A program made the position numbers and the translations under genes. This document shows, one piece after another, positions 9,021 through 17,282 of a stretch of 64,000 nt of DNA (positions are counted from its first letter, which is position 1; every line of letters starts with the position of its first letter). Origin of the DNA: Chitinophagaceae bacterium IBVUCB2. Its GTDB lineage: Bacteria > Bacteroidota > Bacteroidia > Chitinophagales > Chitinophagaceae. Location of the stretch: positions 372,001 to 436,000 of the forward strand of contig NFUV01000001.1 of NCBI GenBank assembly GCA_002127295.1. The letters are read 5' to 3'. The notes below the pieces were generated by a model. It was not told the DNA's origin and made no database searches. It was given only the letters and a program-made list of their open reading frames with translations.

Positions 9021-9431
9021 TCTTATTATTACTAGTAAACACTTATAGAAATTTTACTGGTAAAATCTCCTATGCGAGATGTGGTTTTACGATTAAATTT
9101 TTTTATTAAAAGCAGCCGAATCCGGCTGCTTTTTTATTTTGTTCATACCAATATTTTATGGAACTCAGATTTTGAATTTTAAAAAATCGTAAAATCCCTT
9201 ATCACTAAATATATTTTTTATACTTTTTATATTGGATTTAAATGCAATGGCAAACAACCTCTTATGCTGAAATAAGAAACTACGATTGCGCTATCGAAAA
9301 ACTTCTGGAAAAAATACTTTTAAAAAAGCTTGCATTTACGAAAACGTACTGCTACTTTTACGATCTGATTACGGAATAGTACTCGACGTTGACCGTAAAA
9401 ACACAATCTAAACCCTGAAAACAACCTGAGT
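9021..9431 (+). other. Intergenic region of 411 bp between rocD and a T9SS protein gene
   Basis: This gap holds the rocD terminator near 9108-9135 and then about 290 bp of AT-rich DNA. One 45-codon ATG frame exists at 9242-9379 but has no support. No RNA gene, repeat or recognisable promoter box was seen; the promoter of the following gene is presumably in the last 100 bp. Confidence 0.6.
9108..9137 (+). terminator. Intrinsic terminator of rocD
   Basis: The stem AGCAGCCG (9111-9118) / CGGCTGCT (9123-9130) has loop AATC, is extended by flanking A/T pairs and is followed by a T run. It lies about 90 bp after the rocD stop. Confidence 0.9.
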
Positions 9432-10379
9432 ATGAAACGTATAATTCTACCCCTATTTGTTATTATTGCAACCCTGAGCTTCAATTTTGCTAAAGCTCAA
9501 AACTCTTGTCCCGAAATCGTATTTTCTTCTTTTCGTATTTTAACGGATGATGTGAATCCTTGCTTAAGGTCAATCCGATTTGACTTTGTAAATCCTACAA
9601 GTGGTGCTAAAATGATCAATCTGGTAGTAAGAGTAGGCACTACTGTTCTTCTAGACGAATGTATTGATGCATCTGGCCAGAACAATGTGACCCGAACTCA
9701 CAATTCAGCTTCTTTTACACTGTGTGATCTTAACAATCTTGAAGTAAAAATAACTCCATATACAGGTAGCAATTGCACTACTGGCACATCAGCTTGTGGT
9801 CCTACAGTTCGATCGATCGGCGGAGCACCTTTACCAGTAACCTTCTCCTCTTTTTCTGCCAGCCGTGTTAACACTTCAGTACAATTAAAGTGGGAAACTA
9901 CTACTGAAATAAATAACAGCGGTTTTACTATAGAACGTAATACAGGTTCAACCTGGGAAAAAGTTGCGGTAGTTGCTTCAAAATCTGCAGATGGTAATAG
10001 CACTGAAAAATTATCTTACCAGTACACTGATATTAATACTACAAAAGGCATGAGCCAGTATAGAATCAAGCAAACAGATTTTGATGGTCAGTCAAAGTAC
10101 AGTGAAGTAAGAGCTATACGTGGCCAAGATCAGGTTGCTAAAACAACGGTTTACCCTAACCCGGCTGTTGATGGAAGAGTGAATGTGGTTTTTGCAGATG
10201 CCAGTGCCCGGAATATAGTACTAGTAGATATGGCAGGCCGAACAATTAAGCAATGGAATAAATACACTGGAAACTCTTTACAAGTAAGCGATGTTGCACC
10301 AGGTATGTACAGCATCAGAATATCAAACCTGGAGACAGGCGATATTGCTTCAGAAAAACTAATCATGAGTGCCCGTTAA
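9432..10379 (+). CDS. Secreted protein with T9SS type A sorting domain
   Basis: This 315-residue exported protein has a signal peptide (MKRIILPLFVIIATLSFNF, cleavage likely after AKA). Residues ~25-135 form a Cys-containing domain of unknown function. A segment LPVTFSSFSASRVNTSVQLK then leads into a fibronectin-like region (WETTTEINNSGFTIERN), typical of T9SS cargo. The last ~75 residues are a por-type sorting domain: VYPNPAVDGRVNVVF, then VLVDMAGRTIKQW and PGMYSIRISN. The protein should be carried across the outer membrane by T9SS. Its own function is unknown. Confidence 0.85.
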   Translation: MKRIILPLFVIIATLSFNFAKAQNSCPEIVFSSFRILTDDVNPCLRSIRFDFVNPTSGAKMINLVVRVGTTVLLDECIDASGQNNVTRTHNSASFTLCDLNNLEVKITPYTGSNCTTGTSACGPTVRSIGGAPLPVTFSSFSASRVNTSVQLKWETTTEINNSGFTIERNTGSTWEKVAVVASKSADGNSTEKLSYQYTDINTTKGMSQYRIKQTDFDGQSKYSEVRAIRGQDQVAKTTVYPNPAVDGRVNVVFADASARNIVLVDMAGRTIKQWNKYTGNSLQVSDVAPGMYSIRISNLETGDIASEKLIMSAR

Positions 10380-10419
10380 TACGGCATCTCTAAAAATATT
10401 ATACGGACGGTTTCTTAAC

Positions 10420-10449
10420 ACCGGGAGGCAGGTTGCTCCCGGTTTTTTT
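10420..10449 (+). terminator. Intrinsic terminator of the T9SS protein gene
   Basis: The stem ACCGGGAG (10420-10427) / CTCCCGGT (10436-10443) is followed by TTTTTT. Confidence 0.88.
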
Positions 10450-10480
10450 ATTAAAATAGGGCTATGTTTCCATAGCCCTA
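10450..10480 (-). terminator. Intrinsic terminator for the minus-strand T9SS gene
   Basis: The perfect 10-bp stem TAGGGCTATG (10457-10466) / CATAGCCCTA (10471-10480) has a 4-nt loop. On the minus strand it is followed by TTTTAAT and further T residues. It is 53 bp past the stop of the gene starting at 13164. Confidence 0.85.
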
Positions 10481-10533
10481 AACAAAACCCACAGCGGTTT
10501 CTCAATTAAATTATCGATTAACGAACTAAATAA

Positions 10534-13164
10534 TTATTGTTTACTAAAACGGAAAACAGCTCTGCTTTCAGCACTCACAGCCATTATATGATAGGTACCA
10601 GTTGCTAAATCGGTCATATCCAACTGCAGTACTGTTGCACCCTCCCCAATATTTTTCTGAAACTCTTTAACCAACTTACCCATAATATCATAGACACTAA
10701 AATGTGCCAAACCTGTTTTAGCAGCACTAATAGTAAGATATGTTTGGTTCTGCACAGGATTTGGCGCCAGTGAAGTTATCAGTAATCCCTTACTATCATT
10801 AATAATAGCCACTGTGTTTGAATAAAGAATGGCCTCATTTTGTGCTGTAACTTTAATTCGATACAGGTTTACTCCTTTTGCTAAAGCAATATCAATAAAA
10901 TTATACTCCAGTAATTGTCCTGAAGGAGTTGTACTAGCTATGGTTTGATAGACAGCATTATCAGTTGCCCGCTGTACTTCAAACCGACTTACATTATTGG
11001 TAGTAAAAACTTTCCAGCTAATGCGTCCTGTATTGTTTAATTTTTGAGCCTGGGCGGTAATGTTATAATCGACAGAAAGAACAGCACCGTTATTAGCTAC
11101 TACAAAAGGAAACTCGGTTGTAGTTCCATTAAAATAATTGATAGGTGCGGTTGGTGTAACAATAAAAGTAGTCGGTACAAATGGAAAGTTAGCTGGAGTA
11201 AGATTTGACTGATGTATATTCCATACGTTACTGATGTTAACACCTACTTCTACCGGTCCTAAATTATTATAAAAGGGGCCACATTCTGTTGGAGGATTAA
11301 ATGTATAGCCAAAGCTTATACTAGCAGACGGCGATGTTGCAGGTGTTGAAATATACCATGTACGTAATACAGCTTGAGAACTATTATATATTATCGGGGT
11401 AATGGGTTCAACTATTCTTGCTGAATAGCTTGTTGTAGGGGTACTAATAATATTAAGTGGGTTTATCGTTGTTAGGCCTATCGGAAATAATTTTCCTGGA
11501 AAACCACCAACATTGTTTAAGGTTAGCTTGCCAGTACCATTAGTTTTTACATAACTCGTTACCTGAGTGATGCCAATGGTGCCAGTTACAATTAAATTGA
11601 AGTTACCAAGCTCAATAAGGCTGTTATTAGTTAGCAGTGTAATGTTACCGCTTATTGTTTTGTCGGAAATCATAGTTACTGTTGTGGAATTTCCAATTTG
11701 CAACCCACCGGTTGTAGGAACGGTTAAAGATCCTGCACCCCCTAATTCAGCAGTTGTACCATTAATGATGAATATACCGGAACTGCTTTCTCCTATATTA
11801 CCGCTTCCCCTAATACCATTTCGAAATGTTTTTGTGCCTGAGTTTGTAAATGTTATATTTCCATTTGCCTCGAAAACACCGTTTATGATAGTATTTGAAG
11901 ACGACCCAACGAAAACTCCAATATTTTGAGTTATTCTGAAAACTGGTATTGTGGTAGAATTAGCATTGGGGAAATAAGTAACCCCAATTGTTCCAAAAGC
12001 TGATGTAAGTGTATATTCAAGAATTGACTGATGCTGATAAAGATAATTAGAAGCATGAATCCCTGACCCAGGATTTAGTGTAACACCGCTTGCAGAAACT
12101 CTTAAAATCCCAGAGCTATTTATGTTTATTGTAGGAGATATTCCCATAAAAGTTGGAGGGTTATTGGAAGAAGAAAGAACAAATGCTCCACCGCTTTGTA
12201 TATCTATATCACTTCCTGTTCCATCATTAATTATTAAAACACCATTTACAAAATCAAGTGTTCCTCCACTTTGTATTGTTACTTGATCAACCGTTGGAAA
12301 AGAATTAATGGTTACTGTATGTGAATTTCTGATTGTAATTGTATTTGCATCAGAAGTAGGAATAGACGTAGCTGCTACCCAAGTCAGGGCATCAAGAGAC
12401 GACTCCCATGTTGATAATGCATCCCAATTGCCTGTTTGAATAGAACGGAAATGATCTGTGCTTGGCGCAGTAAAATTTGCAGTGAGAGAAAAATCATCAA
12501 TACCTGTCCCGTCTTCAGCACCAGTTGCATTAAAATCTAACCATCGGATAAAACATGTAGCGCCATTTGGAATAATTAATCCAATTATGGTGCTGCTGAT
12601 TGCAGTTTTATTAGATGCTAAGTTACCATTCAACGCACCTGTTGGGCTAGTTATTACAGGTGCTGTGAAATCCAGAGCATCTACATTTACCCATAACCCG
12701 GTAGTCATTGAAGTTGCATTTAAGCTATATTGAAAATCCAACTTATCTAATCTGCCTGCTGTTCCAAGCCGCCATTGCTCTCCAGTATAGTTAATTGTAA
12801 GGCTTGTAATTGTATTTCCGTTATTATTGGTAAAATAAAATCCATAAGAAGGGACCAAAGCTCCAGATTGCAAACCACCAAGTGTTCTGTCGGCAGCGGC
12901 AATAGTTCCAAAGTTATAAGTGTCTCCTGTTGTAGCAGAACCATCATTAGCAGTGATGATGTTATTTTGAATTGTACCTGATTCACTAAAAAACCAACCA
13001 TTTAAAAAAGGTGAATGATTATTTAAATCTCCACCTGCTAATGTAATATCAGAAGTTCCTAAACTGGAAAAATCCTGAGTATAGGTTGGGACAGTTAGAT
13101 TAAACTGTCCCATAAGAATAAAAGATACATGTGATAAAATGCCTAATAATAAAACCTTCCGCAT
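10534..13164 (-). CDS. Large secreted protein with T9SS type A sorting domain
   Basis: This protein of about 876 residues starts at the ATG giving MRKVLLLGILSHVSFILMG, a signal peptide. Residues ~20-240 look like a beta-sandwich module seen in other Bacteroidota surface proteins (FTNNNGNTITSLTINYTGEQ, then IDDFSLTANF). The long middle is a Ser/Thr/Asn/Gly-rich repeat-like beta structure (phrases such as VTIQSGGTLDFVNGVLII) suggesting a parallel beta-helix or adhesin-like solenoid. The C-terminus has FEVQRATDNAVYQTIAS and a T9SS sorting domain (APNPVQNQTYLTISAAKTG, MGKLVKEFQ). It is convergent with the preceding T9SS gene. The binding target is unknown. Confidence 0.85.
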   Translation of the reverse strand: MRKVLLLGILSHVSFILMGQFNLTVPTYTQDFSSLGTSDITLAGGDLNNHSPFLNGWFFSESGTIQNNIITANDGSATTGDTYNFGTIAAADRTLGGLQSGALVPSYGFYFTNNNGNTITSLTINYTGEQWRLGTAGRLDKLDFQYSLNATSMTTGLWVNVDALDFTAPVITSPTGALNGNLASNKTAISSTIIGLIIPNGATCFIRWLDFNATGAEDGTGIDDFSLTANFTAPSTDHFRSIQTGNWDALSTWESSLDALTWVAATSIPTSDANTITIRNSHTVTINSFPTVDQVTIQSGGTLDFVNGVLIINDGTGSDIDIQSGGAFVLSSSNNPPTFMGISPTININSSGILRVSASGVTLNPGSGIHASNYLYQHQSILEYTLTSAFGTIGVTYFPNANSTTIPVFRITQNIGVFVGSSSNTIINGVFEANGNITFTNSGTKTFRNGIRGSGNIGESSSGIFIINGTTAELGGAGSLTVPTTGGLQIGNSTTVTMISDKTISGNITLLTNNSLIELGNFNLIVTGTIGITQVTSYVKTNGTGKLTLNNVGGFPGKLFPIGLTTINPLNIISTPTTSYSARIVEPITPIIYNSSQAVLRTWYISTPATSPSASISFGYTFNPPTECGPFYNNLGPVEVGVNISNVWNIHQSNLTPANFPFVPTTFIVTPTAPINYFNGTTTEFPFVVANNGAVLSVDYNITAQAQKLNNTGRISWKVFTTNNVSRFEVQRATDNAVYQTIASTTPSGQLLEYNFIDIALAKGVNLYRIKVTAQNEAILYSNTVAIINDSKGLLITSLAPNPVQNQTYLTISAAKTGLAHFSVYDIMGKLVKEFQKNIGEGATVLQLDMTDLATGTYHIMAVSAESRAVFRFSKQ

Positions 13165-13327
13165 AGTTCCCGTTTTAAGATTAAACAACTAATCAAAACA
13201 GATACAAAACCACGAAAGATCTTTAAAAGGATTGGAGGGCTAATCAGCTTAGCTCAACGAATCTATGGCATTCTTAAATTAAGATGAAAAACTGCAACAA
13301 CTATTTATCCTCATTTGGCGATAATGC

Positions 13328-13729
13328 TCAGGCCGTTTTTTGGGACTGGGGTATCTTCATATCCGGAAAAAGAGAAGATAACAAAAGCAGCAGGGAGGAA
13401 AGCATTACAAGATACAGTCCTATCTGTTTTTCCGGACACTCCCCGCCCTGGCAGGTGGAGATAACAAAAAAATTGCGCAATGCCCAGCCGGTGTTTAAAG
13501 CAGTTACCAGTAAATTTAACCGCTTGGCCCATACCCGCTGTATAATGGTGCAGGTAATAAAAAGCACCGACAATAATATATGAAAATAGCCGGGCTTGCC
13601 AAAGTTGGTACCCGTAGCATCTACCCCACTTACGGTTATATTTTTGGACTCAATAATTACCCAGGGTGTAAAACAGGAGACTATTAGTAATACTGCTGCT
13701 GCAAGGCCAATCCATTTTAAATACCGCAT
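13328..13729 (-). CDS. Small integral membrane protein, function unknown
   Basis: This 133-residue protein starts at the ATG giving MRYLKWIGLAAAVLLIVSC; the frame extends 54 bp upstream without a better start. About four hydrophobic segments are seen: residues 5-25, ~45-65 (YFHILLSVLFITCTII), ~70-90, and ~105-122 (GLYLVMLSSLLLLLSSL). The FTPWVIIE segment after TM1 and the layout resemble small uncharacterised membrane proteins frequent in Chitinophagaceae. Other frames across this region are overlapping shadows. Function is unknown. Confidence 0.7.
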   Translation of the reverse strand: MRYLKWIGLAAAVLLIVSCFTPWVIIESKNITVSGVDATGTNFGKPGYFHILLSVLFITCTIIQRVWAKRLNLLVTALNTGWALRNFFVISTCQGGECPEKQIGLYLVMLSSLLLLLSSLFPDMKIPQSQKTA

Positions 13730-13827
13730 ATTTAATTTTGATATTGCGCTGCAAGATACTGAATTGATTTTCTCCCAGCACAAAGAACGCAGCGATTAAA
13801 AAACATAGCATTTACAAACGGTGGAAC

Positions 13828-13860
13828 AAAAAAAATCCCGGCTGCATATAGCAACCGGGA
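13828..13860 (-). terminator. Intrinsic terminator of the outer-membrane beta-barrel gene
   Basis: On the minus strand, TCCCGG (13855-13860) and CCGGGA (13836-13841) form a stem with an inner TGC/GCA pairing, followed by a run of eight T. It lies 30 bp after the stop at 13891. Confidence 0.85.
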
Positions 13861-13890
13861 CGATATAATTTTAATTACGCTGTTTATGCT

Positions 13891-14565
13891 TTATAGCTTA
13901 ACTCCCAATGTTAAACTCAATACCCTGTGTTTATTGTTATCGTCATCAGAACTGTTACTGCCGCTCTGAAGTTTAGCTAAACCTAAGCCATAGTTAAGTG
14001 CCAAAACAATATTCTTGGTTTCAACTCCTGCAGTAGCACCCAAACCATAATCAAAACGCCTCATAATGCCGAAACCTGCACCTTCTTCGTAATTTAATGT
14101 AGATGGATCATCATCAGAAAATTCTATATTTCTTTCGCTGCTAAAACCAACATTGGCAAATTTTCCTTCTACCCTGTTTTTTCCTGCTACACCTATGGCC
14201 AAATAAGGACCAGCACCTGCAAATAATTTAATGGGACCGGGTGTTTTTAATACAAAGTTTGCAGGTATTTCCACATACAAGGGGTTAGTGGTAGCTCTGT
14301 AATAAGTTGGATCAGTAGTAGCTCCATCTTCTGTTTTAGAACCTTTTCCGGTAAATAAAACTCCGGGTTGAAAATACAAGAAAGGTAAAATTTTAATGTT
14401 ACCAATAAACCCTACCTGGAAACTGGTGAGACTCTTGTTCTCGTCAATATCGCCATCATCTGTAATACTTACATTAGCGAGGTTAACACCGGCTCTTAAT
14501 ATTTGCGATTGAGCCGAAAAAGTAATAAAGGAAAGAAAAAGAACTGCAATGATTTTAGTTTTCAT
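13891..14565 (-). CDS. Outer-membrane beta-barrel protein (PorT/OmpW-like family)
   Basis: This 224-residue protein has a signal peptide (MKTKIIAVLFLSFITFSAQS). Alternating short hydrophobic strands and turns follow, for example LRAGVNLANVSI, FQVGFIGNIKILPFLYFQPG and KLFAGAGPYLAIGVAG, ending in a terminal strand HRVLSLTLGVKL. This is the pattern of small PorT-family beta-barrels common in Bacteroidota. It has its own terminator and no obvious operon partner. Function is unknown. Confidence 0.82.
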   Translation of the reverse strand: MKTKIIAVLFLSFITFSAQSQILRAGVNLANVSITDDGDIDENKSLTSFQVGFIGNIKILPFLYFQPGVLFTGKGSKTEDGATTDPTYYRATTNPLYVEIPANFVLKTPGPIKLFAGAGPYLAIGVAGKNRVEGKFANVGFSSERNIEFSDDDPSTLNYEEGAGFGIMRRFDYGLGATAGVETKNIVLALNYGLGLAKLQSGSNSSDDDNNKHRVLSLTLGVKL

Positions 14566-14705
14566 AAATAGAAATTTGTTTAAAGGGGTTTTGCAAAAGT
14601 CTTGCCAAAACAGGAAAAGTGTTTAAACATGTAAAAGACAGGTAAAACATGACTGGGTTATGACCACAATTCAACAAACTGTGTAAAATTGTCAGCTAAA
14701 AACCC

Positions 14706-15395
14706 TCAGGCGTCGCCGTATAGTTTTAGCAGTGGTTCCCGTAATGAAGCAGCCTCTTCTGTACAATGAAAATATATAGCCAATGCGATAGCTTCTGGTT
14801 TCACCCATTTTTTAAAATCCGCATCGGGCATTGATTTCCTGTTTTGAGGAGTATCAATTGTAGAAGGAATCACCACACTTGTAACAATATTTGTTCCTTT
14901 GGATTCTTCATTCATTAACTCTGCCAGGCGAAATAATAATGATTTGCTTAAGCCATAAGCCACCATACCATTACTGTTTTTCATGTCAAGCCCGGGGCGG
15001 GAACCAATTAAAAATATGCGACCGTAGCCTTGTTGCATCATTTGCAAAAACACAGGCCTTGCAACATTGTAAGCGGTTTCAAAATTTAATTTGTATTGCT
15101 TCAGCACATCAGCCGTTTTAGTATCGGCTATTTTACCCATTGCAAATCCACCTACGGTTAACACAGCTGCATCAATGTTCTGATGTTTTACTGCTGCAAA
15201 CTCTACAAACTGCCGGGCATCTTCTTCGTTTGCTAAATCAACCATCGCTGTTTCAAGATTTTTTCCTTTTATAGCAATGCGGGTTGGATCATCCGGACCC
15301 AATGTAGACACAACCATATAGCCCTCCGTCATAAATTTTTTTACCAATGCCTGCCCCATGTTGCCGGATGCCCCGGTTATAATTATTGTCTTCAT
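14706..15395 (-). CDS. Short-chain dehydrogenase/reductase (SDR) family oxidoreductase
   Basis: This 229-residue classical SDR has the N-terminal nucleotide-binding motif TGASGNMGQAL (residues ~6-16), the structural LTVGGF segment in place of NNAG, and an active-site pair in MVAYGLSKSLLF (YxxxK). The catalytic serine is probably in LIGSRPG. It is slightly shorter than typical 250-residue SDRs. The substrate is unknown; cofactor preference cannot be read safely. Confidence 0.88.
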   Translation of the reverse strand: MKTIIITGASGNMGQALVKKFMTEGYMVVSTLGPDDPTRIAIKGKNLETAMVDLANEEDARQFVEFAAVKHQNIDAAVLTVGGFAMGKIADTKTADVLKQYKLNFETAYNVARPVFLQMMQQGYGRIFLIGSRPGLDMKNSNGMVAYGLSKSLLFRLAELMNEESKGTNIVTSVVIPSTIDTPQNRKSMPDADFKKWVKPEAIALAIYFHCTEEAASLREPLLKLYGDA

Positions 15396-15513
15396 CAGTT
15401 AGTTTGAAAACGAATTTACATAAACAAAAGCTCATCCCCATTACGATTTTGCTGCAATAATTTGGATGGCCAATACTCAAAATGTACCTCTATAACCATT
15501 AAGATATTTGATA

Positions 15514-15546
15514 ACAAAAAAAGACCGGCTATAATAACCGGTCTTT
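15514..15546 (-). terminator. Intrinsic terminator of the GNAT-ilvE operon
   Basis: The perfect 9-bp stem AAAGACCGG (15520-15528) / CCGGTCTTT (15538-15546), read on the minus strand, is followed by TTTTTTTG. It is 20 bp after the ilvE stop. Confidence 0.9.
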
Positions 15547-15566
15547 ACTAACCCATCATTCAATGT

Positions 15567-16631
15567 CTACACTATAAAATTCCATTCGTGTACATCTGTT
15601 TCTATTCCAGTCCGAATGTTTTCCAATTTTGTTTTAAGCTTGTTCAATAAACTCTCTTTGCCGTAACCGGGCAATTGATAATCTATTCCATTTATATTTA
15701 TAGTTTCAATAGGAGCTACTACTGCTGCTGTGCCGGCACCAAATGCTTCCGTAATAGTTTTGTTACGAAATGCTGTTACTAATTCTTCAACTGCAACTGG
15801 TCTTTCTTCCGTTTTATAACCCATATCATTTGCCAGTGTCAATATCGAATCTCTTGTTACTCCATCCAGGATAGAATCTGATAACGGAGGTGTTACTAGT
15901 ACATTATTAATAACAAACATCACATTCATCATTCCTGACTCTTCGATGAATTTATTTTCCTTTGCATCTGTCCATAGTACCTGCTCGTATCCTTGCTCTC
16001 TTGCCAATTTTGTTGGATAGTAGGCTCCCCCATAGTTACCACCGCATTTAGCAAAGCCAGTTCCACCTTTGGCGGCTCTTATGTAATTGGTTTCCACTTT
16101 CACTTTTATTGGGTTGGCATATAATTCAGGAACAGGCCCACTAAAAATAAGGAAGCGATATTGTTCTGAAATTTTTACCCCAAATCTTGCTTCGCTGGCA
16201 TATACAAATGGACGCAGATACAAAGCAGCACCTTTTTGCCTTGGTACCCATGTTTTATCGGTATCAACCAATTTTATTAATCCCTCTGTAAAAAAATCTT
16301 TGGGAGGGGCAGCCATACACAATCTGTCCAATGATTTTACAAACCGATCGTAATGCTTATCGATGCGGAATATATTGATACGGCCATCGTCCATACGAAA
16401 TGCCTTCATCCCTTCAAACACAGTTTGTCCATAATGTAAGGCCAATGTACTTGGACTTAATGACAAATTTTCGAATGGTAAGATCATTGGCTGGTGCCAC
16501 TCCCCTTCGCTGTAATCACATAGCAACATATGATCGGAAGTGTATTTACCAAATTCAAGATTGCTGAAATCAACTTCAGGTACTGCGGAACGATGCACTC
16601 TTTTAACGGGTATATCAGTAAGTAATTCCAT
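15567..16631 (-). CDS. ilvE: Branched-chain amino acid aminotransferase
   Basis: This 354-residue class IV PLP aminotransferase catalyses the last step of Leu/Ile/Val synthesis and the first step of their breakdown. Motifs include LSLSPSTLALHYGQTVFEG, the PLP-lysine region FAKCGGNYGGAYYPTKLA, and EQVLWTDAKENKFIEESG followed by LDGVTRDSIL. The length fits the eukaryote-like BCAT2-type subfamily rather than the ~310-residue E. coli type. It lies 18 bp downstream of a GNAT gene, so the two form an operon, divergent from a MocR regulator. Confidence 0.94.
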   Translation of the reverse strand: MELLTDIPVKRVHRSAVPEVDFSNLEFGKYTSDHMLLCDYSEGEWHQPMILPFENLSLSPSTLALHYGQTVFEGMKAFRMDDGRINIFRIDKHYDRFVKSLDRLCMAAPPKDFFTEGLIKLVDTDKTWVPRQKGAALYLRPFVYASEARFGVKISEQYRFLIFSGPVPELYANPIKVKVETNYIRAAKGGTGFAKCGGNYGGAYYPTKLAREQGYEQVLWTDAKENKFIEESGMMNVMFVINNVLVTPPLSDSILDGVTRDSILTLANDMGYKTEERPVAVEELVTAFRNKTITEAFGAGTAAVVAPIETININGIDYQLPGYGKESLLNKLKTKLENIRTGIETDVHEWNFIV

Positions 16632-16649
16632 ATAGTTTACTATTAATTT

Positions 16650-17159
16650 TTATGAATGAACAAGTGGTCCGTAATTATAAGCAGCCTTTACCGCCTTATC
16701 TATATCTATTACCATTTTTACATCAGCTCTTTTATAAACACCTGCTTCCACTTCCACATGTCGAAAACCAATTTTCTCATACAACTTTATGGCACCTGCA
16801 TTTTTCTTATTGGAATAAAGGATTACATTTTTTGCTCCTAATTCTTTTGCTTTTATAAAGCTTGCATAGCTTATAGCTTCAGCTATTCCTTTTCTACGAA
16901 AACTTTCATCAACTGCCATTTTTGTAAACTCAAAAGTTTCGTCATCAAATTTTCTCAATCCAACAGTACCTGCAGGAACTCCATCATATAATGCCATCAA
17001 TATACAACCGCCGGGTTCAAGAATGGCTTTACCGGGATTAGTTAATACCCATTCATCCACCGGCTCCATTTCAAATAATTCTTCTATCCATTGCCGGTTA
17101 AATTTTTCGAAATAAGGTTGATGTTCGGGCAGGTAATCAACAATAGTAATCTTACTCAT
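16650..17159 (-). CDS. GNAT family N-acetyltransferase
   Basis: This 169-residue protein shows the GNAT core. Beta strands carry AGTVGLRKFDDETFEFTKMAV, followed by the acetyl-CoA loop FRRKGIAEAISYASF (RxxGxA) and ILYSNKKNAGAIKLYEKIGFRHV, the usual N-ALYEKxGF motif. The acceptor is unknown. It is the first gene of an operon with ilvE and is transcribed away from a MocR-type regulator across a 123-bp gap, so it is a candidate target of that regulator. Confidence 0.9.
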   Translation of the reverse strand: MSKITIVDYLPEHQPYFEKFNRQWIEELFEMEPVDEWVLTNPGKAILEPGGCILMALYDGVPAGTVGLRKFDDETFEFTKMAVDESFRRKGIAEAISYASFIKAKELGAKNVILYSNKKNAGAIKLYEKIGFRHVEVEAGVYKRADVKMVIDIDKAVKAAYNYGPLVHS

Positions 17160-17230
17160 ACTTTAAAAGATTTTATTCTGACACTGCAAATATTTTACTA
17201 TTTATGCATTTAAAACAGATTCAGTTTTTG

Positions 17231-17238
17231 TAATTTTG
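17231..17238 (+). promoter_or_regulatory. -7 promoter box (TAATTTTG) for the MocR-type gene
   Basis: TAATTTTG fits TANNTTTG and lies 44 bp before the regulator start, inside the divergent 123-bp intergenic region shared with the GNAT-ilvE operon. Confidence 0.5.
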
Positions 17239-17282
17239 ACTAGATCAGATTAACAAGAGCCTTTACCTCCATAATCAGACGT

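Noticed and set aside
9242-9379. 45-codon ATG frame in the rocD downstream gap
   Set aside because: It has no recognisable motif or supporting promoter, and frames of this length are expected by chance in AT-rich DNA.
13284-13583. Plus-strand 99-codon frame over the small membrane protein gene
   Set aside because: It is antisense to a frame with clear transmembrane segments and has no protein-like features.
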